Source: Xanthobacter sp. NM-25 (GTDB lineage Bacteria > Pseudomonadota > Alphaproteobacteria > Rhizobiales > Xanthobacteraceae). Taken from it: DNA of 64,000 nucleotides. The notes below the pieces were generated by a model, which was given only the letters and a program-made list of their open reading frames with translations, ran no database searches and was not told the DNA's origin. The DNA lies in the NCBI RefSeq assembly GCF_022138605.1, contig NZ_JACBFS010000002.1, positions 62,001 through 126,000 of the forward strand, given 5' to 3'. Below, one piece after another: positions 35,872 through 44,652 of the stretch (the first letter of the stretch is position 1; each line of letters opens with the position of its first letter). The position numbers and the translations under genes are program-made.

Positions 35872-38800
35872 TCAGAGTGCCAAGGTGCGGGTCGCCGCCG
35901 TGCCGGCGCCGACGGTGGCCGAGAGCTGGCACACCCGCACGGTGAGGCTCGCCTGCACGGCGCCGAAATCCGCGAGCTCATCGGCGCTCGCGTAGATGAC
36001 AGAGGGGGTTGCGGTGTTCAGCGTGCGCACCACCGCCGCGTCCGAAAGGATCTCCACCCGGTAGGCCTCCGCATCCTCGCCCAGGGGCACCTCCACCGCC
36101 TCCCAACTGTCGCCGTCCATACGGGTGCGACGGATGAACGAGAGGACGACGCCGGCTTCCGTACGCCGGCCGCGCACATGCACCGGAGACAGAGGCCGGA
36201 ACGCCGCATCGGTGGCGGTAGCGGTGACCTCGCTCACGTCCTCATCGCCATAATCGCCGCTGGCGGCGCCCACGCGGTAGATGCTGCTGCGGCCGAGGGC
36301 GGAAAGCCCGCTCGCCACCGTCACCAGGGTGCCATCGAGCCGCACCACGCGCGTGCCTTCCGGCCAGGGCTCAGTTCCCGCCGCCTCGGTGCCGGCGCGG
36401 CCACGCAGCAGGCCGGAGAGACGGTAGGTGCTGGTATCCACCAGCTCGGCCTCGGTGAACTGGATGATCTCCGGATCGCGCCCGTCCGCCAGCAGCGCCA
36501 GCACATTGGCACCCTCCAGCACCTGTGTGGCGCTGGCCGACACCAAGAGCGAGGTCTCCAACGTCACCAGCACGGTGTTGAAGCGATCGAACCGCCACAG
36601 CGGCCCGGGCGGCAGTTCGCCGGCCAGGGTGCCGAGGGTGGCGGAGGCGGTGATGGGGCCCACCGCATCGAAACTCTCGCCATCGCTGGAGCGCCACACG
36701 GCCAGCGTACCGGGCCAGGGCGAGGCCGCCGCCGCAAGATATTGCAGCGGCAGGGGATCACTCGCCGCCAGCGCCGGCAGATCGAGCACCACCACCGCCG
36801 GCGGGCCGGACACTGCCGGCAGGGCGACGCTGCCGCTGTCCAACCCTTCAAGAGCCGTGTCAAACACGTCCGGCTCGATGCTGCGGGCGGTGATGGCGCG
36901 GGCCTCCGCCTCCTCCACCCGGGTGATCTCCAGCAGCCGTGCCCGCCCGTCGAGCGTCAGGCGCACCAGATCCCCCGGCATCAGCGCGGCGCGGGAGGGC
37001 AGCAGGGAGAAGCTCACGCTTTCCCGGCCCGCCCACAGGTCCTGCAGCCACACATCAGCGGCGCGCACCATCACGTTGGGCGCCGCCACCAAGGCGAGAT
37101 CCGCCTGGGTGACGTGCCGGCTCTGCCCCACCAGCCGGCGGGAGGAGACGGTGGCCTTGCGATAATCATGCAAGGGATCGATGAAGCCGACACTCACCTC
37201 CAGCGGCAGCTCGGTCTCCTGGGTGCGGGTGAGGCTCAGCAGAGCCCCGTCGTCCGGCTGCACCAGATCGTCAGCGGCAAGATCGGTGATGGCGCCTTCG
37301 CCGCGCTGGTGGAAGGCAATCTGCCCATCCGCTTCGCGGGCCTCGAATGCGAAGGCGCGGGCCAGCGGCTCCAAAGCGGCGCGGGCGGTCATGGGCTGCT
37401 CCACCACATAGCCTTCCACCACGCCGGCAAGCCCCGCGCTCTCCACATCGCCCACGCCGAAATCGGCGCACAGCTGCGCCACCAGCCCGTCGAGGGGGGC
37501 GGAGCCCAGCCGGCCGGTGAGCCAATGGCCCGCCGTCCAGTTGCTGCCGTCGCCCCACACGTCGTCAAGCAGGGGGAATTGGGGATAGGGCCGCGCATCC
37601 CAGGTCCACAGGAACACACAGCCTTCGTCCACCATGCGCCCGCCATAGAGGGGCGCTTGCGGATTGTCGGTGAGGCTGGCGCCGGCCGCCGGCTCGAAGG
37701 TGGCGAGGATCGCCTCCAGCATGCGCCGCTGCACCAGATCGTCACGCTGGCCGGAGGAGAAGGGCGGCAAGGCGTTCTCGGAGGACTTGGGATCGGGGAA
37801 GGCGCTGGGCAGGTTCGGCCCCTTGTCCACCGCCGCGCAGCCCGCCTCCATCAGGCGGATGGGCTTGGCCCCGGGGACATAAGCGGTGGGGCTCGCCGCC
37901 CGCACCCCGGCGAAGCGCTCATGATGAGGATTAGCCCACCACGACCACAGGTCCTTCTGCCGATAGATCCAGGCTTCATCATAAGCCCCATCGGTGATGG
38001 GGCTGCGTGATTGGGCGAGCCGCGCGGCATCATCGACATAATACCAGTCGTAGGCCTCTCCGGAGCGCAGGCTGGCCTTGAGATAAGCGCGATCGTGGAG
38101 GGAGGCTGCGAGGGAGGCGTCGAGATGGGCGGTGCCATCCCGCCAATCGGTGAAAGGCGGGTAATAATCGATGCCGATGAAGTCCACGTCAGGGGATGCC
38201 CACAAGGTATCGAGCGGGAAGCGCACCTCGTTCCCATCATACACCTGGGACCCATACTCCGCCCAATTGGCGCCGTAGGACACCAGCGTCTCAGGCCCCA
38301 CCACCGCCTTCACGTCCGCGGCAAGCGCGATCAGCTCCGTCACCGCCGGAAAGCCGCCGCTACCATCGCGCAGGCGGGTCAGCGCCTCCATCTCCGAGCC
38401 GATGAGAATGGCCTCGACGCCGCCCGCCGCCACCGCCAGATGGGCATAGTGCAGCACCATGCGCCTGAGGCTCCATTCGGCGGTGCCGGTGAACAGGACG
38501 AGGCTGCCCACCCGCAGGAAATCCCCCGGTTCCGCACTCCCGAACAGGGCGCCCACCTGCGCGCCGCAGGCGGCCGTGCCCTCCACCGTGCCCGCCCGTC
38601 CCGGCGCCGGATCACACGTGATGCGCCCGCGCCAGGGATGGGGCGGCTGGGCAGCGGCGCCGGTCCACGGATCGGGCAGCGTGTTGTCGGCGGGAATATC
38701 CATCATCACGAAGGGGTTGAGGGTGACCTTCACCCCCGCCTCCTTCAGCCGGGTGATGGCCCGCACGATGGAGAGATCAGACGGCGTGCCGCCATAGGCC

Positions 38801-39783
38801 GCGCGGCCGTCATATTGGGAGACGGCTGGCACCATGAGCCGGGAGAGGCCGCCCACCGACCAGGATTGCGGCACGGTGGTCTTGTTGTGCCGCTCGCATT
38901 TGGGCCGCACCAGGCACGCACCGGCGCGCAGATCATCGCCGAACCACGACACCACCAGCGACACCCGCTCCAGGTTCGGGCAGGCGGCCAGGAGCTGGTC
39001 CACCGAGGCGACGAAATCGGTGGCGTGGGTGGAAACGTGGCGGGCCTCGCGGCCATAGCTCGCCTGTCCGTACATCTGCAGGGTGTTGACCGTGTCGTAG
39101 CCGAATTCGGTGGCGCCGGGGATCAGCGTCACCGCCCGCACCTGCGGTTCCAGCGCGCCCACCCCGCGCTCCACCTCGGCGGTGATCTGCGGCAGGCGGT
39201 TGCCATAGTCGGTGAGGTCGAGATTCTCGAACACCAGATAGGCGATGCCACGATAGGCCGGAGCCCCCACATCCCCCTGCTTGGCGACGATCCAGGGATC
39301 GGGCGACTGGTCGTGCGCGCCGAGATAGCGCCGCACGGTGATGCCGGCCTGCTCCATCAGCTTGCCATCAGCCCAGATGCGGCCGATGCGCGACACTGGC
39401 CCGGCGCACAGGGCGACGGCGAAATTGCCATAATAGGTGTAGGTGACGGTGCTGACCTTGGGCGCGAGGCTGCCGCCCTTGCCGCCCACCGACTGGGTCT
39501 CCGTCTTCTTCACCTCGAACAGCCGGGTGGCCCAGATCACCTGTCCGGAAAGGCGCGCCCGGCCATAGACGCGGGGAATGGCCGCGCCCTGGGTGGAGGC
39601 CATCACATCGAGATCGGTAAGGCGCGGACCTTCCACGGTGCTGGAGCGGTTGCCGCCGAGAAGGGTCTGGTCCAGCACCGCGCCACCGAGGGCGCCCAGG
39701 GCCCGCCCCGCCACCGCGCCGATGGGGCCGAACAGGGCGCCACCGAGCAGGCCGCCGGCCGCGCCGAGAAGCAAGGTCGCCAT
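35872..39783 (-). CDS. GTA gp15-type tail-tip protein (TIM-barrel, megatron)
   Basis: The 1303-residue protein is the largest in the cluster and corresponds to RcGTA g15 (rcc01698), the tail-tip protein thought to form the host-contact and DNA-delivery channel. It begins with a glycine-rich hydrophobic segment (MATLLLGAAGGLLGGALFG). It then has the GTA TIM-barrel-like domain (about residues 430-740: FIGIDYYPPFTDWRDG, AWIYRQKDLWSWWANPHHERF). The phage-tail (DUF3767/Rcc01698-like) domain follows in about 800-1000. Length and order match the family and no frameshift is seen. It lies 28 bp after the gp14 peptidase gene. Confidence 0.93.
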   Translation of the reverse strand: MATLLLGAAGGLLGGALFGPIGAVAGRALGALGGAVLDQTLLGGNRSSTVEGPRLTDLDVMASTQGAAIPRVYGRARLSGQVIWATRLFEVKKTETQSVGGKGGSLAPKVSTVTYTYYGNFAVALCAGPVSRIGRIWADGKLMEQAGITVRRYLGAHDQSPDPWIVAKQGDVGAPAYRGIAYLVFENLDLTDYGNRLPQITAEVERGVGALEPQVRAVTLIPGATEFGYDTVNTLQMYGQASYGREARHVSTHATDFVASVDQLLAACPNLERVSLVVSWFGDDLRAGACLVRPKCERHNKTTVPQSWSVGGLSRLMVPAVSQYDGRAAYGGTPSDLSIVRAITRLKEAGVKVTLNPFVMMDIPADNTLPDPWTGAAAQPPHPWRGRITCDPAPGRAGTVEGTAACGAQVGALFGSAEPGDFLRVGSLVLFTGTAEWSLRRMVLHYAHLAVAAGGVEAILIGSEMEALTRLRDGSGGFPAVTELIALAADVKAVVGPETLVSYGANWAEYGSQVYDGNEVRFPLDTLWASPDVDFIGIDYYPPFTDWRDGTAHLDASLAASLHDRAYLKASLRSGEAYDWYYVDDAARLAQSRSPITDGAYDEAWIYRQKDLWSWWANPHHERFAGVRAASPTAYVPGAKPIRLMEAGCAAVDKGPNLPSAFPDPKSSENALPPFSSGQRDDLVQRRMLEAILATFEPAAGASLTDNPQAPLYGGRMVDEGCVFLWTWDARPYPQFPLLDDVWGDGSNWTAGHWLTGRLGSAPLDGLVAQLCADFGVGDVESAGLAGVVEGYVVEQPMTARAALEPLARAFAFEAREADGQIAFHQRGEGAITDLAADDLVQPDDGALLSLTRTQETELPLEVSVGFIDPLHDYRKATVSSRRLVGQSRHVTQADLALVAAPNVMVRAADVWLQDLWAGRESVSFSLLPSRAALMPGDLVRLTLDGRARLLEITRVEEAEARAITARSIEPDVFDTALEGLDSGSVALPAVSGPPAVVVLDLPALAASDPLPLQYLAAAASPWPGTLAVWRSSDGESFDAVGPITASATLGTLAGELPPGPLWRFDRFNTVLVTLETSLLVSASATQVLEGANVLALLADGRDPEIIQFTEAELVDTSTYRLSGLLRGRAGTEAAGTEPWPEGTRVVRLDGTLVTVASGLSALGRSSIYRVGAASGDYGDEDVSEVTATATDAAFRPLSPVHVRGRRTEAGVVLSFIRRTRMDGDSWEAVEVPLGEDAEAYRVEILSDAAVVRTLNTATPSVIYASADELADFGAVQASLTVRVCQLSATVGAGTAATRTLAL

Positions 39784-39810
39784 GGAAAATCCTCGATGAG
39801 ATGGGGCGGC

Positions 39811-40293
39811 TCAGATGTCAGCGACGCCCGGAAAGCGAAAGGCGAAGGCGAGATGCCGGCGCCACCAGGCGCACAGCTCGCTCTCACACACCGCCGTGCC
39901 GTCATAGGCATGGATCATCCGGCCGGAACCGGAGAGGATGGCCGCATGCTTGGCCGGCAGGTGGACACGGAAACGGAACAGCACCACGTCGCCGGTCTCG
40001 ATGGCTGAGAGGGACACCGGCTGAAGGTGCCGCCCGGCGGTCTCCGCCAGGGTCTCGCGGCGGTGGGCCTCGGCCCAGTCCGGCGCATAGGGCGGCAGCG
40101 GCTCCGGCTCGGGCCCCAGCAGCTCCCGCCACACTCCGCGCACGAGGCCGAGGCAATCGGCCCCCACGCCTTTCACCGAGGCGCGGTGGCGATAGGGCGT
40201 GCCGATCCAGCCGCGGGCCGCAGTGACCACCTGCGCCGCGGTGACCACTTGGGTCGCGGTGACCACTTGGGCCGCGGTAACGGGGGTGCTCAT
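39811..40293 (-). CDS. GTA gp14-type NlpC/P60 peptidase
   Basis: The 160-residue protein has an NlpC/P60 domain: Cys in GADCLGLVRG, His in PAKHAAIL and a third polar residue in the following strand. It should cleave cell-wall peptides during DNA entry as part of the tail tip. The N-terminus is extended by three VVTA(A/T)Q repeats encoded by an 18-bp tandem repeat (about 40223-40282), which is not part of the family. Its ATG overlaps the gp13 stop by 4 bp. Equivalent to RcGTA g14. Confidence 0.92.
   Translation of the reverse strand: MSTPVTAAQVVTATQVVTAAQVVTAARGWIGTPYRHRASVKGVGADCLGLVRGVWRELLGPEPEPLPPYAPDWAEAHRRETLAETAGRHLQPVSLSAIETGDVVLFRFRVHLPAKHAAILSGSGRMIHAYDGTAVCESELCAWWRRHLAFAFRFPGVADI
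40223..40282. repeat. 18-bp tandem repeat in the gp14 start
   Basis: Units at 40223-40240, 40241-40258 and 40259-40276, plus a partial unit, read GTGACCAC(C/T)TG(C/G)G(C/T)CGCG on the plus strand. They encode VVTA(A/T)Q at the gp14 N-terminus. Such short repeats can change copy number by slippage in steps of six residues. Confidence 0.8.
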
Positions 40294-41180
40294 TCCAGCA
40301 GGCTCCCGTCGTATCCGCCCTCGCCGGGCACCGCCACGGTGAGCACGAAATCATTGCCCGGCATGTGGGGAAAGCCCTGAAAGTTGAGGTGATTGGAGAA
40401 GTGGTCGCGGCAGGTGGAGAATTGCTTGTCGCAGCCGGCGGTCAGCGCCACCTCGTCGCCCACCGCCACCGGAAACGGCGGCCGCTGCCACAGCCGTATC
40501 GCGGCCACGCCATCCTCCAGCGTGTGGCTCTTCACCTCGGTGGAGAAGCCGGCATTGGCGCCGCTGGTGAAGCGCGCGGTGCCACGGGCGAAGGTCTCGG
40601 CGGCGTAGTCGGAAAGGCCTTCGAGGCGCAGCCGCAGGGCGCTGTCGATGGCGACCACCACGCCGCTCGCCGCATAGGCCGCTGCCGCAAGATCCACCCC
40701 GCAACGGGCGTCGCCGAGATCGGCATCGCAGCGCACCCCATAGAGCCGGCCGCGGGTCTGGTTCAGGGCATCGGTCTGGGAGCGGATCTCGGCGGTGAAG
40801 CTGCCGTCCTCACACCGCACCTCGCCGATGGTGCCGCGGGTGAGCAGCAGATGCTGGGCGGGATCGGCCCAGTTCACCCGCAAGAGCTCGATGGCGGCGC
40901 CATCATAAAGGCCGGCGGCGAGATCATCGGCGCTCAGGGCCTCGGCGCTCAAGGCGCCGGACAGCTCGGCGCCGGTGACGGCGAGGCCCTCGGCGCTGGC
41001 ATGCTCGGACGCGGCGATGCCGGAGGCCGCCTTCAGCGTCAGCCCCTCCAGCTCGAGGTCGCGATCATGGTCGGTGAAGCCCAGCACCAGCCCATCGCGG
41101 CGGGTGAGCCGCCAGGCCGAGCACAGGGTGGTGGCGCCGCCCGCCAGATGGCTGGCGAGGGCCGTGGGAACAGTGCGCAT
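40290..41180 (-). CDS. GTA gp13-type tail hub protein (DUF2163)
   Basis: The 296-residue protein starts with the DUF2163 N-terminal region (LCSAWRLTRRDGLVLGFTDHDRDLELEGLTL). It ends with the C-terminal beta region containing VALTAGCDKQFSTCRDHF. The four cysteines (two in CDADLGDARC, two in the GCDKQFSTC segment) are at the positions that hold an iron-sulfur cluster in RcGTA gp13 and related siphophage tail-tip proteins, as I recall. It is equivalent to RcGTA g13 and is translationally coupled to gp14. No defect is visible. Confidence 0.92.
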   Translation of the reverse strand: MRTVPTALASHLAGGATTLCSAWRLTRRDGLVLGFTDHDRDLELEGLTLKAASGIAASEHASAEGLAVTGAELSGALSAEALSADDLAAGLYDGAAIELLRVNWADPAQHLLLTRGTIGEVRCEDGSFTAEIRSQTDALNQTRGRLYGVRCDADLGDARCGVDLAAAAYAASGVVVAIDSALRLRLEGLSDYAAETFARGTARFTSGANAGFSTEVKSHTLEDGVAAIRLWQRPPFPVAVGDEVALTAGCDKQFSTCRDHFSNHLNFQGFPHMPGNDFVLTVAVPGEGGYDGSLLE

Positions 41181-41199
41181 GACGCCTCCTCACGAACAA

Positions 41200-41841
41200 T
41201 CAGGAGCGGATCTCGATGATGGGAATGCGGGGAATGTCACCGGCCGCGAAGGCCGAGAGATTCACCTCAAGAAAATCGGTATCGAACCGCACCGGCACAT
41301 CGAACAGGAAGCCCGCCGTCACCACCGCGCCGGCGGACGGCAGATGCCCTTCCGCGAAGGTGATCCGACCGCTTGTGGCGTCGAGGGAAAAATGCGTTCC
41401 CTCAAGACGCTCGACCCCGTCGACGGCGACCGAGACCGAGCCCACGACAGGCTTGGCGATGGGCCGCGCATAGGGCGCGTGCAGGCCGCCATAAGTCTTC
41501 AGCAGGGGGAAGGTGGCGGTGCTGCCATCGCCGGCGGCGAGGCGCTGATCGAGAGGGCTTGGCACCGCTCCCGGGGGGCAGGACGCATGGTCCAGCCGGT
41601 CGCGCCAGCGGAAGCCGTAAAGGCGGCCGCGCCGCTCCTCGAAAAAGTCGAGGATCTCGGCGAGGGCGGCGAGGCTTTTCACCCCATAGCCCGCATCCCA
41701 GCGCCGCCGCGAATCAGCGAGCCGCGTGTTGCGTTCCTCGCGTCCGGTGGCGGTGGTGACCACCTCGGTGACCCGTTCAGGCCCCCCGGAAGCGCCCAAT
41801 GCCACCTCCAGCGGAAACAGAATTTCATGGAAGCCGCTCAT
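41200..41841 (-). CDS. GTA gp12-type distal tail protein (DUF2460)
   Basis: The 213-residue protein matches DUF2460 (MSGFHEILFPLEVALGASGGPERVTEVV, RRRWDAGYGVKS, GRLYGFRWRDRLDH), the distal tail protein of GTA-type particles, equivalent to RcGTA g12. It sits 19 bp upstream of gp13. Its start is separated from gp11, its usual neighbour, by 2.1 kb carrying a histone-like gene and a small secreted-protein gene on the other strand, so a promoter of its own may lie at 41842-41948. Confidence 0.92.
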   Translation of the reverse strand: MSGFHEILFPLEVALGASGGPERVTEVVTTATGREERNTRLADSRRRWDAGYGVKSLAALAEILDFFEERRGRLYGFRWRDRLDHASCPPGAVPSPLDQRLAAGDGSTATFPLLKTYGGLHAPYARPIAKPVVGSVSVAVDGVERLEGTHFSLDATSGRITFAEGHLPSAGAVVTAGFLFDVPVRFDTDFLEVNLSAFAAGDIPRIPIIEIRS

Positions 41842-41948
41842 TTATTGCCCTCACACCCAATTCTTCTGCCTCAGCAATAGAAACCGCCTTGACATAGTTG
41901 AGGGCGGCGCCTTGACTTTCGGGGCCTCGCTGAGGATGGAGCATTTGC

Positions 41949-42908
41949 ATGGCCACGAAGCCCGCCAAGAAGCCTGCGGCCGCCGCGGAGAAATCCGCCG
42001 CGAAAAAGGCGGCTGCGGTGAAGGCCGCACCCGTCGCCAAGGCCGCCGAGACCCCCGCGCCCGCCCCGGCGACTGACGCCCCGGCCGCCGCCAAAACCAC
42101 GGCGCCGAAGACCACCGCATCCAAGACCACCGCATCCAAGACAAAGGCGCCCGCGACCAAGGCCGCGAAGCCCGCCGCATCCAAGCCCGCCGCGCCCAAG
42201 GCTGCCGCGCCCAAGGCTGCCGCGCCCAAGGTAACGGAACCGAAGGTGGAGCCCCCCAAGGCGCCGGCCAAGGCGTCTTCCGCCAAGCCTTCTTCCGCCA
42301 AGGCTGCCTCCACGAAACCCGCCAAGAGCGGCGCGCCCAAGTCTGCGACGTCGAAGCCTACGGCCCAGAAGCCCGCCACGATGGCGCTGAAGGCGGCAGC
42401 GGCGAAGACCGCGGCGCCCAAGGCTGCCTCGGCCAAGATCGTCGCCAAGGCACCGGCCAGTGCGCCGGCGGCGAGCCCCGTGCCGGAACCCAAGAAAGCC
42501 TCCGGGACCGGCAAGGCCGGCGCCGCGAAGACCAAGGTTGCGGCCAAAGCGGGCGCCAAGCCCGCCGCCACCAAAGCTGCGGCGCCCAAGACGACCCCGC
42601 CGAAGGCCGCGACCGAGGTTGCACCCACGACCAAGGCGCCCGCAGCGAAGGCCAGCAAGCCGGCAGCCAAGGCCGCCGACGCCAAAGCTGCGGCTCCCAA
42701 AACTGCGGCTCCCAAGACTGCCGCTTCGAAGCCGCCAGAGGCCAAGCCCGCTACGGTGAAGGCTGCTGCAGCCAAACCGGCTGCAGCGAAGCCCGCGGCG
42801 GCCAAGACCGTTGCGGCCAAGACCGCTGCGGCCAAACCTGCGGCGACCAAGTCTGCGCCGGCGAAGGCCAAGGCGGCCAAGCCCGCGAAGGCGGCTGCCA
42901 AGGCCTGA
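41949..42908 (+). CDS. Histone H1-like Ala/Lys/Pro-rich protein
   Basis: The 319-residue protein is almost entirely Ala, Lys, Pro, Thr and Ser, in repeats of the form KPAAxK, PKAAA and KTAA. There are few acidic residues and no folded domain, signal or membrane segment. This composition is that of eukaryotic H1 tails and bacterial AlgP/HctB-like DNA-binding proteins, and points to non-specific DNA or RNA binding. The ATG at 41949 follows GGATGGAGC. It lies opposite to and between GTA gp12 and gp11. Alternatives are a PHB-granule or cell-wall-associated low-complexity protein. The repetitive DNA is prone to length variation. Confidence 0.8.
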   Translation: MATKPAKKPAAAAEKSAAKKAAAVKAAPVAKAAETPAPAPATDAPAAAKTTAPKTTASKTTASKTKAPATKAAKPAASKPAAPKAAAPKAAAPKVTEPKVEPPKAPAKASSAKPSSAKAASTKPAKSGAPKSATSKPTAQKPATMALKAAAAKTAAPKAASAKIVAKAPASAPAASPVPEPKKASGTGKAGAAKTKVAAKAGAKPAATKAAAPKTTPPKAATEVAPTTKAPAAKASKPAAKAADAKAAAPKTAAPKTAASKPPEAKPATVKAAAAKPAAAKPAAAKTVAAKTAAAKPAATKSAPAKAKAAKPAKAAAKA

Positions 42909-43589
42909 CCCCGCTTGTGCTGCCCCGAAGTGCCGGCACCGCCGGGGCTTCGGGGCTGCATGCGGGCCGGTAACAGGGGCCTGCTCCGGGTGCCGCACGG
43001 CGTGTTTGCGTCGACGCGCACCGTGCATCGGCCGCCACCTCGCATGATCCAGCGGGGTGGGTTGCTCGCGCTTTCCGTGCGGCCCCGCTCAAGGCTGGAG
43101 AGGCTGAGGCTCGGACAGCGATACCGCATCCTATCACGGCACGGGTCGATCGTCGGTGCGGTCATGGCACGCTTAAACGTTCAGCTGGCCCAGGCATGAG
43201 CCACATGTCCGTCGTGATGCGCGCCAATCCTGGCGCTCATCCGATCTGGGCTCGTCCGACCTGCCACGCACCCCTCCCGCGATCGCCCGACAGAGCGCTC
43301 GCCCGTCCGGACGCACGCCCCGGCCCTACCGTCGCGGCCCCCTCGGTGCGGGGGCCATGCCGGCGCCGGGCCCTTGGGGCCGCAGAGGGAGCCTCCAGCG
43401 GATCGCGCCGGGAGACCAATTGGCGAGCCGGACCTCCTGTGCCATAACCCATTCTCGGTCAGGTGATCGGTCATGGCCATCGGCCGCGCATGGACCAGCC
43501 GCGTCGCCCCCCTGATGCGAGCGAAGGGCGTTGCTATGAGGATGTTGCACGCAGGCGCACCGCATATCAGTGGGACGCAGGATCGCGGC
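42909..43589. other. Gene-poor stretch with one arm of an inverted repeat
   Basis: No convincing gene is seen in these 680 bp. Open frames on both strands are arginine/proline-rich shadows. The stretch contains the left arm of a 38-bp inverted repeat (43366-43403) and high-GC spacer. It may be the boundary of an insertion between GTA gp11 and gp12. Confidence 0.4.
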
Positions 43590-43662
43590 ATGGACAACAT
43601 GCCTGCCGCCCCCGGCTCCGTCGCATCCGCTGGAGGCTCCCTCTGCGGCCCCAAGGGCCCGG
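43366..43662. repeat. 38-bp perfect inverted repeat, 221 bp apart
   Basis: Arms 43366-43403 and 43625-43662 are exact reverse complements. Each arm contains an internal near-palindrome, GGCCCTTGGGGCC. The right arm is inside the start of the small secreted-protein reading frame, where it encodes GGSLCGPKGP. The size and internal symmetry suggest a short dispersed repeat element present in two opposite copies. Confidence 0.75.
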
Positions 43663-43973
43663 ACCCGGTCCCGCACCGGCAGCTTGTCGTCGCCACCGTG
43701 CTGATGGGCCTGCTGGCGCTGGCCGGCATCTCGCCCGCTGCGGCGCAGAACGCCAAGAGCCCCGCCCGCTCCACCAGTTGCCCGGAGCTGGGCCCAGGCT
43801 TCGTGCGGGTGCCAGATTCCAACACCTGCATCCGCACCCATGCGGCGGCGACCGTGGATGCCTATGGCACCCGGGGCATCTCCAACACCTGGTCGTTCGG
43901 CAACACGGTCACCGATATGGATGCCGGCAGCACGGATAGCGCCAGCACCGACCCCTGGAAACGGGCGCGCTGA
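43590..43973 (+). CDS. Small secreted protein resembling a porin N-terminus
   Basis: From the ATG at 43590 this is 127 residues. A hydrophobic export segment (about residues 33-52, LVVATVLMGLLALAGISPAAAQ) is followed by a mature part with CPELGPGFVRVPDSNTCIR. This segment resembles the N-terminal motif of alphaproteobacterial porins (about CxxYGxGFxxIPGTDTC). The protein ends about 50 residues later, far short of a porin barrel. It may be a truncated porin or one of the short porin-motif proteins of this group. The true start is unclear because the inverted-repeat arm encodes the residues before the export signal. It is convergent with GTA gp11. Confidence 0.55.
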   Translation: MDNMPAAPGSVASAGGSLCGPKGPDPVPHRQLVVATVLMGLLALAGISPAAAQNAKSPARSTSCPELGPGFVRVPDSNTCIRTHAAATVDAYGTRGISNTWSFGNTVTDMDAGSTDSASTDPWKRAR

Positions 43974-43986
43974 TGCCCCCGGGAGC

Positions 43987-44619
43987 TCACGCCCCGCGCT
44001 GGGCTCGCGCGACCGCGCGCGCCACCATCCCCGAAACATAGGCATCGGAGCGGCGGAACGCACCGAGGTCGGGCGTCGCCACGTTGACGGTGACCTGGGC
44101 GCGGCCAGCGCCCTCCGCCGCCCGCACCCCCAGGCTGCCATCGGCCCCGCGACTGAGGGGCAAAATGGCCTCGGCGCCCGCCTCCCCCATCAGCCCGACA
44201 CGGCTCTGCCCACCGCCGAGGGGAAAATAGGTGGGCGCCGCCACCACGCCACCGCGGGCAAAGGGGCGCACCCGGGGCCCCTCCGGCGTCGGCGCCAGCA
44301 CGCCGCCGGCCGCGAACGGGCGCACCCCTCCCCCATCGATCACGCCGCCCTTGGCAAAGGCGAGCCCGCCGACGGCGGAGGAGAACAGGCTGCTGAGCCC
44401 GCTCTCCAGCGGCTTCAGGGCGGCGGTCAACGCGAGGTTGGAGAGGCGCACGCCCAATTGCTCCAGCACCGAGCCGAGGTCCTTGCCCTGCACCACGAGG
44501 CCGGTGAAGGCGGAGCTGAGAGCCCGGGCCAGACCCTTGGCCGACACCTCCATGTCGGACAAAGCCGCCTTGGCGTCGCGGGTGTCCACGTCCACCGCGA
44601 TATCCACGCTCTCAGTCAT
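43987..44619 (-). CDS. GTA gp11-type short tape-measure protein
   Basis: The 210-residue protein matches the short tape-measure protein of GTA-type tails, equivalent to RcGTA g11. Features are a helical N-terminal half (VDIAVDVDTRDAKAALSDMEVSAKGLARALSSAF) and a Gly/Val-rich C-terminal half with repeated FAKGGV/FAAGGV/FARGGV motifs and GEAGAEAILPL. The short length fits the short GTA tail. It is the last gene of its minus-strand block before the opposite-strand insertion that separates it from gp12. Confidence 0.88.
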   Translation of the reverse strand: MTESVDIAVDVDTRDAKAALSDMEVSAKGLARALSSAFTGLVVQGKDLGSVLEQLGVRLSNLALTAALKPLESGLSSLFSSAVGGLAFAKGGVIDGGGVRPFAAGGVLAPTPEGPRVRPFARGGVVAAPTYFPLGGGQSRVGLMGEAGAEAILPLSRGADGSLGVRAAEGAGRAQVTVNVATPDLGAFRRSDAYVSGMVARAVARAQRGA

Positions 44620-44652
44620 GGGGGTGCTCCGTATTTGAGGGGATCGCCGGCC

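Noticed and set aside
36178..40008. Two 600-codon plus-strand open frames opposite GTA gp15 and gp14
   Set aside because: His/Gly/Arg-rich antisense frames produced by high GC; no start context and no domains.
41825..43165. 446-codon Ala/Leu/Gly-rich minus-strand frame opposite the histone-like gene, as a possible long tape-measure protein
   Set aside because: It is the exact antisense of repetitive Lys/Ala/Pro codons; the short GTA tape measure is already present at 43987-44619.
43181..43837. Minus-strand 218-codon frame between the histone-like and gp11 genes
   Set aside because: It crosses both repeat arms, is Arg/Pro/Ser-rich and overlaps the better-supported secreted-protein frame on the plus strand.
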